A stretch of 33,585 bases of DNA, taken from contig NZ_LUJK01000034.1 in NCBI RefSeq assembly GCF_001601825.1, forward strand, positions 1 through 33,585. Reading direction: 5' to 3'. The DNA comes from Limnobacter sp. CACIAM 66H1 (lineage in GTDB: Bacteria; Pseudomonadota; Gammaproteobacteria; Burkholderiales; Burkholderiaceae_B). The notes under the pieces were generated by a model. That model was given only the letters and a program-made list of their open reading frames with translations. It made no database searches and had not been told where the DNA came from. Of the stretch, positions 24,419 to 31,895 are shown piece by piece. A program made the position numbers and the translations under genes. Each line of letters starts with the position of its first letter. The stretch's first letter is position 1.

Positions 24419-25552
24419 TCAGCACCTATACTCGGGCAGATCATTCAGCTCGTAGCTGGTGCTACGCCCGCCGGCATCCGATTTGCGCATCACGCCCCGC
24501 GTCAGCAGATCGTTGATGTCGCGCAGTGCCGTGTCCGGCGAGCATTTGGCGATGGCCGCCCACTTGCTGCTGGTGAGCTTGCCCTCGAAACCATCGAGCA
24601 GCTTGTTCAGCAATTTCACCTGCCGCTCGTTCAACGGGGTCGCCGCCCAGCGCTGCCAGAACCGCGCTTTCGTCAGGACAGCGTCCAGCGTGTGCTGGGC
24701 CTGGTCGACGGCGCAATGAAGCGTGTCGAGGAACCACGCAAGCCACTCGGTGACATCCATCGACCGCCTCTGCGTCCTCTCCAGGATGTCGTAGTAAGCC
24801 TTGCGTTCGCGCTGGATCTGCGCCGACAAACTGTAGAAGCGTTGCGGGCTGCCATCGGCACGCGCCAGCAGCAGATCGCCAATGGCCCGGGCGATACGGC
24901 CATTGCCATCATCGAATGGATGCAGAGTGACGAACCACAGATGGCCAAGGCCTGCCTTGAGCAGTACCAGTTCGTTTGATGTGCCATTCAGCCAGTCGAG
25001 GAAGCGGCTGGTTTCGGTCTCGAGGCGATTAGCCGGCGGTGCTTCGAAATGCACCCGCTGGCGGCCGATGGGTCCGGACACCACCTGCATCGGGCCGGTG
25101 GCATCGTCGCGCCAGCCGCCGACGTTGATCTTGGAGAGCCCAGAATAGCCGGTAGGAAACAGTGCGGCATGCCAGCCGAACAGACGCTCACGCGACACCA
25201 GTGCCTGGCAGTTGGCGGTGGCATCAAGCACCATCTCGACCACGCCTTCGACATGCCGATCGACCGGAGCGAGCGCGCCGATGTCAACGCCCAACCTGCG
25301 GGCGATGGACGAGCGCACGGATTCAACGTTGAGCTGCTCGCCTTCGATCTCGCTGGTCTTGACCACGTCCTCGGTGAGCGCCGCGAGACTCGCTTGGTCA
25401 CGCAAGGCCATGCCGACGTCAGCCAGGCGCCCAATCAAGAGCCCTTGGGCACGACTGACCTCAGCCATGGGCTCGGCCAGCGCCGCCAGGTCGAAGCGCC
25501 AGTTTGGCCAGTCACTGGCCTGCCAGATGTATTTGTAATCGCTGCTATTCAT
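24419..25552 (-). CDS. Fic family protein (DUF4172-Fic-wHTH)
   Basis: In this 377-residue protein, residues 6-80 form the DUF4172 N-terminal domain (YIWQASDWPNWRFD). They include the inhibitory motif TSEIEG (66-71, S/T-x3-E-G), which places it in the class with a self-blocking helix. The Fic core motif is HPFDDGNGRIAR (211-222), complete for AMP transfer. Residues about 305-375 form a winged helix (NERQVKLLNKLLDG...SPDTALRDINDLLTRGVMRK), so it may bind DNA. Such proteins modify targets such as gyrase or act as AMP transferase toxins; the target here is unknown. It is distinctly GC-rich (44 of 60 bases at 25261-25320 against 29 of 60 at 26401-26460), implying separate acquisition. ATG 25552 starts inside an inverted repeat; a longer frame to 25774 lacks family support. 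Confidence 0.9.
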   Translation of the reverse strand: MNSSDYKYIWQASDWPNWRFDLAALAEPMAEVSRAQGLLIGRLADVGMALRDQASLAALTEDVVKTSEIEGEQLNVESVRSSIARRLGVDIGALAPVDRHVEGVVEMVLDATANCQALVSRERLFGWHAALFPTGYSGLSKINVGGWRDDATGPMQVVSGPIGRQRVHFEAPPANRLETETSRFLDWLNGTSNELVLLKAGLGHLWFVTLHPFDDGNGRIARAIGDLLLARADGSPQRFYSLSAQIQRERKAYYDILERTQRRSMDVTEWLAWFLDTLHCAVDQAQHTLDAVLTKARFWQRWAATPLNERQVKLLNKLLDGFEGKLTSSKWAAIAKCSPDTALRDINDLLTRGVMRKSDAGGRSTSYELNDLPEYRC

Positions 25553-25633
25553 GCGGAGATTATGAACTGCAATCTCCGCACGCGCAAGACAATCGCCGCA
25601 TATTGTGCGGTGAATGTGGTCACCATTCGCCGC
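25552..25633 (-). promoter_or_regulatory. Operator array before the Fic gene
   Basis: On the minus strand TGCGGCGATTG and TGCGGAGATTG occur as direct repeats 20 bases apart. They are followed by the inverted copy AATCTCCGCA, which ends on the ATG. Together these give a perfect 10-bp inverted repeat (25552-25561 / 25571-25580). A further near-perfect repeat (GCGGTGAATG / CATTCGCCGC) lies at 25607-25633. The winged helix of the Fic protein is a candidate binder. Confidence 0.65.
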
Positions 25634-25701
25634 ATGACGGATCGCCTTGCCCCAGGAATGGGTGTAAATGGGTGTGTTATTGGCTGTGGCAACGAACGCG
25701 G

Positions 25702-25728
25702 GTTCAGTTCCCGTTTCGGGAATTGAAC
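25702..25728. repeat. 27-bp palindrome
   Basis: GTTCAGTTCCCG and CGGGAATTGAAC flank TTT, 12-base arms with one G/T mismatch. There is no T-run, and it lies between the Fic operator and the iteron array. Its role is unknown. Confidence 0.6.
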
Positions 25729-25856
25729 TGGCCACGGAAAGCAGACGAGGTTGAGGCCGTATTCCGACTACCAATCAGTCCGAAAACCTGCTTGATCGTC
25801 CACTGCCGACGGGCGTAGCCGCAATGCCAATCCAGTCAATGATCTTAGCTAAACCA

Positions 25857-26159
25857 TGGGCACAACCTGGGCACAACTTAGGCACAACTTAGGCACATCC
25901 TATTAATAGTCAAATTCCATCCTGAAGGTCACAAATTTCCGAAAATTCGGCACAAAAATTCGCTTCAAAAACTCGAAAATCCACGACCTTCAGGTTGATT
26001 TCCCAAACGGTCATTGGGCACAAAAATGTGAACCAGAAAATTCGAGAAATTTTTACAGATGTGCCCTGTTGACCGTTATTGGGTTTGACCGAAGGTCATG
26101 AAAGAGAAGGTGGGCTAAATCGGGGTTGGGCACCAGTTGGGCACATTCTGGGCACACGC
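25857..26159. repeat. Iterated 11-bp TGGGCACA repeats, candidate integrase arm sites
   Basis: Four copies in perfect 11-bp tandem stand at 25857, 25868, 25879 and 25890 (T-G/A-GGCACA-A/T-C-C/T). Three more tandem copies stand at 26127, 26138 and 26149. Single copies lie at 25947, 26015 and, inverted, near 26058. Between them GACCTTCAGG (25985) pairs with CCTGAAGGTC (25921). The array lies just left of the tRNA-end core at 26223. No gene is present in 25634-26222. Confidence 0.7.
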
Positions 26160-26176
26160 TGTTAGTGGCCTAGAAA

Positions 26177-26211
26177 ACAAAAAAACCAACCGCCGCTAAG
26201 TGATTGGTTTT
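26177..26211 (-). terminator. Hairpin terminator beside tRNA-end copy 2
   Basis: AAAACCAA (26182-26189) pairs with TTGGTTTT (26204-26211), with an A-run on the outer left that gives a T-run on the minus strand. The loop CGCCGCTAAGTGA resembles that of the terminator beside the intact tRNA. Confidence 0.75.
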
Positions 26212-26222
26212 AATGATAAAAA

Positions 26223-26271
<49 letters not shown>

Positions 26272-26377
26272 GCCGCGAGCAATGGCTGTGGCTCGTCTCC
26301 GGGTGATCTAAAAGCTTAAGCGTCTCTCCAATAAAGCAATCGTCACGTATGTGACTGACAACTTTTAAGGAGGCCTT

Positions 26378-27373
26378 ATGCCCACCATAGTTCAAAAAAA
26401 CAACCGTTACTTGTCACGTGTCCGCATCGCTGGGCACAAAGGAATTTCATCAACCTTTGACTCATACCATGAAGCCCTGAAATGGGGTCTGCAAATGGAA
26501 GCTGAATTCAGGCGTGCAACACCCGAACGTCAGCGCTTGCTTGAAGTCGCTACCTTGAAGGCGGCAATGCTCCGATACCGGGAGGTGGTTACACCCACCA
26601 AGAAGGGGCACGTCACCGAGCGAAGCAGGATTGATTTGATAATCAGGTTTTATCCAACACTCGTTAATCGTAACCTTGAAGAAATTGAGGGTATGCATGT
26701 CGCTGATTTTCGTGATGCTTTGGTGGGTAGTGGTTATGCCCCCGCGACGGTAAAGCGATACATGGAGGTAATCAAAGCGGTATTCAAAACCGCGAAGTAT
26801 GAGTGGGGCTTCCGCAAGCTGCTCGACCCAACCGAAGGTGTGCGAATGCCCAGCATTCAAAATGCCAGGTCACGTCGATTGACCCCACAAGAGTTTCAGG
26901 TCTTGTTGGCCTCATGCGATGAGCATCCAAGCTACTGGTTGCGCCCCTATGTCGTTCTTGCCGTTGAAACTGCGATGCGTCGAGGCGAGCTGGGTAACCT
27001 CAAATGGGTTGATGTTGATTTTGAGCAGCGGTGGGCACGCTTGGACGCAACAAAGAATGGGAAGCGACGCTTTGTGCCTTTGTCGAGAAAGGCGCTCGAA
27101 CAACTCGATTACTTGAAAGGGCTTTCGTTTGGTGAGCGTGTTTTCCCTGTGCAAATCGATGCGATCACTGGTGCGTTTGGCACGGCAGTAAAACGAGCTC
27201 GCATTGTTGACTTCCGTTTGCATGATCTGCGACATGAAGCTGTTTCACGTCTGATCGAACGCGGTCTTTCTGTGTTCGAGGTCAAAGAAATCACAGGGCA
27301 ACTTACAACCACGATCGTTGAGCGATATACGCACCTAAGACGCGACGATTTATTAAGCAAGCTCGACTTGTAA
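26378..27373 (+). CDS. int: Tyrosine recombinase (integrase) of the tRNA-fMet element
   Basis: The 331-residue protein has an N-terminal arm-binding-like part (1-55), then a SAM-like core-binding domain (about 60-160) and a catalytic domain. Catalytic residues are R202 (AMRRGELGNLKW), H282 and R285 (LHDLRHEAVSRL) and Y317 (VERYTHL). The usual His/Trp before the tyrosine (LGH) is Gln here (ITGQ, residue 308). AAGGAGG just before the ATG is a near-perfect ribosome binding site. Integrases of this kind insert elements into the 3' half of tRNA genes, which fits the flanking 49-bp repeats. The gene starts 107 bases from the middle core copy. A strong terminator follows. Confidence 0.93.
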   Translation: MPTIVQKNNRYLSRVRIAGHKGISSTFDSYHEALKWGLQMEAEFRRATPERQRLLEVATLKAAMLRYREVVTPTKKGHVTERSRIDLIIRFYPTLVNRNLEEIEGMHVADFRDALVGSGYAPATVKRYMEVIKAVFKTAKYEWGFRKLLDPTEGVRMPSIQNARSRRLTPQEFQVLLASCDEHPSYWLRPYVVLAVETAMRRGELGNLKWVDVDFEQRWARLDATKNGKRRFVPLSRKALEQLDYLKGLSFGERVFPVQIDAITGAFGTAVKRARIVDFRLHDLRHEAVSRLIERGLSVFEVKEITGQLTTTIVERYTHLRRDDLLSKLDL

Positions 27374-27388
27374 GGGAGAAGTGAGCTT

Positions 27389-27420
27389 AGCCCCGAGGAG
27401 CGCCTCGGGGCTGCCCTTTT
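27389..27420 (+). terminator. Terminator of the integrase gene
   Basis: AGCCCCGAGG (27389-27398) pairs with CCTCGGGGCT (27403-27412) around a 4-base loop, followed by GCCCTTTT. Confidence 0.9.
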
Positions 27421-27453
27421 ACCTGTTGTGGAACCGACATTCCAATGCGATGT

Positions 27454-28131
27454 TCATAAATCTAGCAGCCCTTTGAGCCCGGAGCTATAGTTCTCGCCAC
27501 GCAGAAAGTTGCTTGAAAGAGTTTGAACGAGTCTGGGAGTCAATATTTTCGCTTTCTTTTCGTAAATTGCGGAGAGTAAGTTTAAGGAGGACGCCCAAAT
27601 CGCGAATCGAGGTGAAGACAATACACTCGCTACGACTTCGTCTTCTGAAAGGTTGGGGCCCGGTCTCAAGAACAAATGTTTGACCTCTGATTTTTGAATT
27701 AATTTGATGAAATCGTCCATCGTCAAATTTACAGAATCAATTTGATGCGCTGCTTTATTCCTGAGCTTTGTTAATGCATCAAGAAACTTGTCGGTATCGT
27801 TGTCTAGAAGGGAGAGAGCCGATGCTATTTTCATTTTACTTGCAGCTCCCCCGTTCATTGGAACCTTCTCAATTATCAGGTTGAGCTCGTCGATGTCTAT
27901 GCGCTGCTGAATTAGATGAGCAATCGCCATTTCCAGTAGCGTGTGAATTTTTAACAAAAACGACCAGTCGTCGCCCGAATGACTTAGTTCCCAAAAGAAT
28001 CCGTCTTTGATGTTCAGGGCAGACTCAAGAGAGCTAACACGACCCCTTGTTTTGAGAAACCAAGCTTCACTTTTTAATTCTTCTGCGTTTCTCGCCACAG
28101 GTCGCTTTTTCTTTGGGTTTGGGATTTTCAT
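27454..28131 (-). CDS. HEPN/MltR-like helical protein, element cargo
   Basis: The 225-residue protein is mostly helical. Residues 56-130 read DWSFLLKIHTLLEMAIAHLIQQ ... SKMKIASALSLLD ... LDALTKLRNKAAHQI. This layout (paired helices, a GxxSKMKIA-type helix and R-N-x3-H at 124-129) resembles the MltR/DUF4145/HEPN class. In HEPN ribonucleases R-x4-6-H is the active site; in MltR-type proteins the RNxxAH motif is structural. The N-terminus is basic (MKIPNPKKKRP). The start ATG 28131 is the best guess; ATG 28176 or 28188 are possible, and none has a clear ribosome binding site. It is the only cargo of the minimal element, so a defence or toxin role is possible but inferred. It reads toward the integrase gene (convergent). 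Confidence 0.65.
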   Translation of the reverse strand: MKIPNPKKKRPVARNAEELKSEAWFLKTRGRVSSLESALNIKDGFFWELSHSGDDWSFLLKIHTLLEMAIAHLIQQRIDIDELNLIIEKVPMNGGAASKMKIASALSLLDNDTDKFLDALTKLRNKAAHQIDSVNLTMDDFIKLIQKSEVKHLFLRPGPNLSEDEVVASVLSSPRFAIWASSLNLLSAIYEKKAKILTPRLVQTLSSNFLRGENYSSGLKGLLDL

Positions 28132-28312
28132 TTTGTGCGAAATAGGAATAACTTGGCTAATTAAACAACATGTCATTTCGAAATGCATGTAATTTAAGAA
28201 AGTGACGATTGCCCGAGTTTTTACCCGAATTTGTTTTGGCACTCGCTCAAGCTGACATTTCACACTAGGTGACAAGAAACCCGCCCGAAACCGGCATTTA
28301 TTGTCACAAAAC

Positions 28313-28346
28313 AAAAAGGTCAACCACCGCTAAGTAGTTGACCTTT
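28313..28346 (-). terminator. Terminator of the tRNA-fMet gene
   Basis: AAAGGTCAAC (28315-28324) and GTTGACCTTT (28337-28346) form a 10-bp stem just after the tRNA 3' end on the minus strand, with a T-rich end from the A-run at 28313-28317. Confidence 0.85.
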
Positions 28347-28353
28347 CTGAATA

Positions 28354-28432
<79 letters not shown>

Positions 28433-28447
28433 TCTGGTAAGAACGAA

Positions 28448-28476
28448 ACTATAGCGGGTTTTTACCTTGTGTGCAA
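28448..28476 (-). promoter_or_regulatory. Promoter of tRNA-fMet
   Basis: TTGCAC (28471-28476) and TATAGT (28448-28453) on the minus strand are separated by 17 bases. Predicted transcription starts about 8 bases before the mature tRNA end. Confidence 0.8.
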
Positions 28477-28559
28477 GTGCACAAACGCATGCAAACGCCT
28501 AAACCGCGGCTTAAAAACCTTTATCCTACTGAAACCACAAGAAAAACTCGCAGCAAAAA

Positions 28560-29054
28560 ATGTTTAAAAAATTTCTGAAAAACCTCTCTGACAAGCCCGA
28601 ATTCATGCGCAGGGCCATGAATTTTTACGCACCTTTGCGCGGCGCAGGCATTCATGTACATCACATCAGTGCCAATTTCGAAGAAGTCGAAGTGCACATG
28701 CCACTCACGCGTCGCAACAAGAACATCATGGGTACGCAATTTGGCGGTTCGCTGTATGCCATGGCCGATCCCTTCTACATGCTCATTCTCATGAAGCGCT
28801 TGGGCAGTCGCTACCATGTGTGGGATCAAGAGGCCAACATTCGTTTCATTGCGCCCGGCAATGCCTTGGTCAAAGGCGTGTATCAAGTCGATGATCAAAC
28901 ACTGGAAGAAATCAAATCCAAAGCGGCCACTGGTGAAAAAGTTTTGCACACCTTCGAGACCGACATCACCCACGCCGATGGCTCGGTTGTCGCACACGTC
29001 ACCAAAGTGCTCTATATTCGCTTGAAGAAGCAGTACCGTCCCAACTCCAACTAA
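28560..29054 (+). CDS. DUF4442 hotdog-fold protein
   Basis: The 164-residue protein is related to acyl-CoA thioesterases of the YiiD/DUF4442 type: FYAPLRGAGIHVHHISANFEEVEVHMPLTRRNKNIMGTQFGGSLYAMADPFYMLILMKRLG, then an IRFIAPG strand. The segment GTQFGGSLYAMADP is the hotdog helix region. The catalytic acid typical of thioesterases is not obvious. The substrate is unknown. It is 10 bases before the DUF1289 gene, so they are probably co-transcribed. Confidence 0.85.
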   Translation: MFKKFLKNLSDKPEFMRRAMNFYAPLRGAGIHVHHISANFEEVEVHMPLTRRNKNIMGTQFGGSLYAMADPFYMLILMKRLGSRYHVWDQEANIRFIAPGNALVKGVYQVDDQTLEEIKSKAATGEKVLHTFETDITHADGSVVAHVTKVLYIRLKKQYRPNSN

Positions 29055-29063
29055 AGCAGCATC

Positions 29064-29279
29064 ATGTCAAAACCTGAATACGCCAACCTGCCAGTGTGGC
29101 CAGAAGCCGATACCCCTTGCGTGGGTTTTTGTTCAACCAACCTTGGAGATGACATTTGCATGGGTTGCGGTCGCACCCTTGATGAGGTCGATGGTTGGCT
29201 GTTCAAAAGCGATGAGGAGAAAGAGGCCATCTGGAACCGCATCCGCCAAGCGGGTGTTGGCTATCGCTGGGAAAGCTGA
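29064..29279 (+). CDS. DUF1289 small Cys-motif protein
   Basis: The 71-residue protein has DTPCVGFCSTNLGDDICMGCGRTLDEVDGW: four Cys in the spacing C-x3-C-x8-C-x2-C, the DUF1289 pattern thought to bind a metal or Fe-S cluster. The C-terminal WNRIRQAG is also typical. Function is not established. It lies directly downstream of the DUF4442 gene. Confidence 0.9.
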   Translation: MSKPEYANLPVWPEADTPCVGFCSTNLGDDICMGCGRTLDEVDGWLFKSDEEKEAIWNRIRQAGVGYRWES

Positions 29280-29366
29280 AATAGCAAGCGTTGATGGCCT
29301 CTAGAGCCCATGCTCAGTTTTTAATCAACCAACCAAAAACTTCACAAAATCAACAGGCTGAAAATT

Positions 29367-29412
29367 TTATCCACAGTGAATAGGAAGGGTTTTCCCCGCC
29401 CAGTGTGGATAA
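29367..29412. promoter_or_regulatory. Two perfect DnaA boxes in inverted orientation
   Basis: TTATCCACA (29367-29375) and TGTGGATAA (29404-29412) both match the DnaA consensus exactly and face each other over 28 bases. In RNA they would also pair as a 9-bp stem. They lie in the gene-free stretch 29280-29740 upstream of scpB. Confidence 0.7.
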
Positions 29413-29540
29413 GTTCCATAAGCTTCGGGGTAAGCCGCAATGGGGATGTTCGGTGCACTTTGTTCCGGCAACCTAGGAATGTCTCCGACCCTCCGTGGGT
29501 TACTTTTAGATACGGCTTGCCTCGGTGAGCCGTTTTTTTT
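29413..29540 (+). ncRNA. Candidate small RNA or long 3' leader ending in a terminator
   Basis: The stretch has no convincing reading frame, yet it ends in a strong intrinsic terminator (29512-29540). It contains several short self-complementary segments (CCCCG/CGGGG, GACCC/GGGTT). It could be a small RNA or just the long 3' end of the DUF1289 message. I do not recognise an RNA family, and the 5' end is not defined. Confidence 0.3.
29512..29540 (+). terminator. Strong intrinsic terminator upstream of the scpB promoter
   Basis: ACGGCTTGC and GTGAGCCGT (with G-T pairs) enclose CTCG and are followed by eight T. Confidence 0.85.
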
Positions 29541-29564
29541 GAAATTAATTGTGTGATCAAGTGG

Positions 29565-29594
29565 TTGCTGAGCGGTGGATAACGTGGTTACAAT
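29565..29594 (+). promoter_or_regulatory. scpB promoter with DnaA-box-like spacer
   Basis: TTGCTG (29565-29570) and TACAAT (29589-29594) are 18 bases apart. GGTGGATAA (29574-29582), one base off the DnaA consensus, lies within the spacer, so DnaA binding would block polymerase. Confidence 0.55.
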
Positions 29595-29740
29595 GCGCCA
29601 TCGGTTTATAAAATGCCTGTCGCGCAACTCGTTTCACGCTGCGCCCCTGCACCCCGCTGGCAACAGCCACATCGGCCTGCAGGACCAATCGGCACTATTT
29701 CCCTATCAACACCTGAATTTCTTTAAGTGAGTCCGCCTGG

Positions 29741-30355
29741 ATGGATCCCCAGCGCGCTAAAAACATATTAGAAGCAGCATTGCTGTGTTCGGTCGAGCCC
29801 ATTGCCGTCAAGGAATTGATGCGCCTGTTCGATGATGCCTTTGATGCATCCGTGGTCACCACTTTACTGGAAGACCTGCGTCGAGACTGGACCCACAAGG
29901 GCTTGGAGCTAGTGCAAGTTAAAACGGGCTGGCGTTTCCAAACCCGCGAGGACGTTAAACGTTACCTCGAACAAATGAATCCCGAGAAGCCTCCGAAGTA
30001 CTCGAGGGCAACCATGGAAACCCTGGCAATTATTGCCTACAAGCAGCCGGTTACCCGGGGCGACATCGAGTCCATTCGTGGGGTCACTGTGTCTACCCAG
30101 GTGATGAAGGCGCTCGAAGACCGAGGCTGGATTGAGTCAATCGGCCACCGCGATGCGCCGGGGCGCCCAGCACTGTGGGCAACCACGCCCCAGTTTTTGG
30201 CTGACCTGAATTTGGCCAGCCTTAGTGACTTGCCAGCACTGGACGACGAAAAAGACCAACAGCTGGCTGATGAATTACAGAAAGTCATTCCATTTGATCT
30301 GGATGACAGCGAAACAGCGGAAAACGATGAGAACCAACAAGCGCAAAGCAACTGA
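29741..30355 (+). CDS. scpB: Segregation and condensation protein ScpB
   Basis: The 204-residue winged-helix protein binds SMC-ScpA in chromosome condensation. Landmarks are [43 protein letters not shown], and the signature [60 protein letters not shown]. The C-terminal 35 residues are acidic. Its last 29 bases overlap the rluB gene in another frame, so the two are translationally linked. ScpA is not in the window. Confidence 0.95.
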   Translation: MDPQRAKNILEAALLCSVEPIAVKELMRLFDDAFDASVVTTLLEDLRRDWTHKGLELVQVKTGWRFQTREDVKRYLEQMNPEKPPKYSRATMETLAIIAYKQPVTRGDIESIRGVTVSTQVMKALEDRGWIESIGHRDAPGRPALWATTPQFLADLNLASLSDLPALDDEKDQQLADELQKVIPFDLDDSETAENDENQQAQSN

Positions 30356-31694
30356 AACACTCGACAGCAACCCGATTCCCGAGCAGACGGCTGTCAGCAT
30401 CGACAGTGAAAGCCATGACCTGGAATGGGGAGAGGTGCTGGATCAGGTCGAAGGCCTGAAGTCCGAAGAGAGTGGCGGCGCAAGCAAGAATCGCAGCAAG
30501 CTGAATGTGCGGCTGGACCCTGAACTGGCACCCAAGTTGCACAAGGTGCTGGCTGATTCCGGCATGGGCTCTCGCCGTGAAATGGAAGAACTGATTGTCG
30601 CAGGTCGAGTTTCGGTCAATGCTGAGCCGGCCCACTTGGGCCAACGCGTGTTGCCCACCGACCAGGTGCGTGTCAACGGCAAGCTGATTCAGCGCAAAAA
30701 CAAGTCCAAGCCACCCCGGGTACTCATTTATCACAAACCTGCCGGTGAAATTGTGTCCATGGACGACCCCCAAGGGCGTACCACCGTATTTCAAAAGCTT
30801 CCGAAAATTTCGAATGGCAAGTGGATCGCCGTGGGAAGGCTGGATTACAACACCGAAGGTTTGTTGTTATTCACCTCTTCGGGCGAGTTGGCCAATCGCC
30901 TGATGCACCCTCGATATGAAGTTCAGCGTGAGTACGCTGTGCGCATTCTCGGCGAACTTACTGAGGAGCAGCGCCAGCAGTTGCTGACAGGTATTCAGCT
31001 TGAAGACGGTCCTGCCAAGTTTCTCTATGTGGATGCAGCAGGCGGGGAGGGTGCCAACCGCTGGTACAAAGTGGGTCTGAAAGAAGGTCGCAACCGAGAG
31101 GTTCGCCGCATGTTTGAGGCTTGTAACCTGACCGTAAGCCGCCTGATTCGCACACGTTTTGGTGACATCCTGATGCCTTCCACCCTGAAGCGAGGGCGTC
31201 ATATGGAAATGGAAGCACTTGAGGCCATGTCCTACATGCAATCGTTGGGCTTGAAGGTGGATGAGTCTGCCCAAGAAGGTGCCATTCGTCGGGACAAGAA
31301 GAACATCGGCTCAAAAAACAACAAGCGGCGCAACGGTCAACCCCTGATCGATCCCGGCTTGGCATTCACGACCCCAACACAAACCTACCTGACCGTGTCT
31401 GGTGCTGCGGCCGCCGCTGCTTTGAGTAACCAGAACAATTTGTCCTCCGCGGGCGGTTCAGCCCGGCGCAATGGCGGTGATCGAAACGGCAACAGGGCTG
31501 GTGCCAATGGCAACGGCTCGGCCCCCGCTGGCAAGTTTGCGGGTCCGGGTAAGCGCCCCTCAGGGCCTCGCAATGCCGGTCCTCGGTCTGGCGGCCCTTC
31601 GGCTGGACGTGGTCCGGGGCGTGGCAATGAGGGTGGGAATGGTGCAGCCCAGAAACCCCAGCAGCGCAGACGCCGAAAGGCACCAGCCGCGTAG
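30327..31694 (+). CDS. rluB: 23S rRNA pseudouridine synthase RluB
   Basis: The 455-residue protein has an S4 domain at about 68-120 ([29 protein letters not shown]) and a RsuA/RluB-type synthase domain with catalytic D173 ([12 protein letters not shown]). It also has [21 protein letters not shown]-type end motifs. RluB makes pseudouridine 2605 in 23S rRNA. After residue 315 there is a low-complexity tail rich in Gly, Asn, Arg, Ala and Pro, typical of betaproteobacterial RluB and likely RNA-contacting. ATG 30327 is chosen over an earlier in-frame start at 30225, because that part would be antiframe to ScpB. Confidence 0.93.
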   Translation: MRTNKRKATETLDSNPIPEQTAVSIDSESHDLEWGEVLDQVEGLKSEESGGASKNRSKLNVRLDPELAPKLHKVLADSGMGSRREMEELIVAGRVSVNAEPAHLGQRVLPTDQVRVNGKLIQRKNKSKPPRVLIYHKPAGEIVSMDDPQGRTTVFQKLPKISNGKWIAVGRLDYNTEGLLLFTSSGELANRLMHPRYEVQREYAVRILGELTEEQRQQLLTGIQLEDGPAKFLYVDAAGGEGANRWYKVGLKEGRNREVRRMFEACNLTVSRLIRTRFGDILMPSTLKRGRHMEMEALEAMSYMQSLGLKVDESAQEGAIRRDKKNIGSKNNKRRNGQPLIDPGLAFTTPTQTYLTVSGAAAAAALSNQNNLSSAGGSARRNGGDRNGNRAGANGNGSAPAGKFAGPGKRPSGPRNAGPRSGGPSAGRGPGRGNEGGNGAAQKPQQRRRRKAPAA

Positions 31695-31714
31695 TTTCCC
31701 GCACCGGAAATTAC

Positions 31715-31743
31715 TTGAAAATAAAGGCAGTTTCGGTTATTCT
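31715..31743 (+). promoter_or_regulatory. Promoter of the rimP-nusA operon
   Basis: TTGAAA (31715-31720) and TATTCT (31738-31743) are 17 bases apart. This gives a leader of about 145 bases before rimP. Confidence 0.65.
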
Positions 31744-31759
31744 CTGAGGCTGCCTGAGC

Positions 31760-31814
31760 GCCCACTCCAAAAAGGGTGTCTCAAATGAAGTGGGCTTACA
31801 GGCCCATTTTTTTT
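31760..31814 (+). promoter_or_regulatory. Attenuator-like leader: two mutually exclusive stems and a terminator
   Basis: GCCCACT (31760-31766) can pair with AGTGGGC (31789-31795). Alternatively TGGGCT (31791-31796) pairs with GGCCCA (31801-31806), followed by eight T, which is a terminator. The shared TGGGC means only one stem can form. Confidence 0.5.
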
Positions 31815-31895
31815 GGCACGGCGGTTTTGGTGTGCCAATGAGCAGGCAAATGAAGTGAACAAGCGAAGCGAATACACAAGTAAAGGTTAAGAACG

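Noticed and set aside
25553-25774. Longer Fic protein starting at 25774
   Set aside because: The extra 74 residues overlap the operator palindromes and have no similarity to DUF4172-Fic proteins, which begin at the MNSSDYKYIW position.
28132-28323. N-terminal extension of the HEPN-like protein to 28323
   Set aside because: The frame would begin with TTG inside the tRNA terminator stem, and the added residues look random.
29413-29540. 6S, SRP or RNase P RNA
   Set aside because: I could not find the conserved motifs of these RNAs or a long closing stem.
29367-29582. Replication origin
   Set aside because: Only three DnaA-type boxes are present, with no AT-rich unwinding region and no dnaA/dnaN/gidA neighbours.
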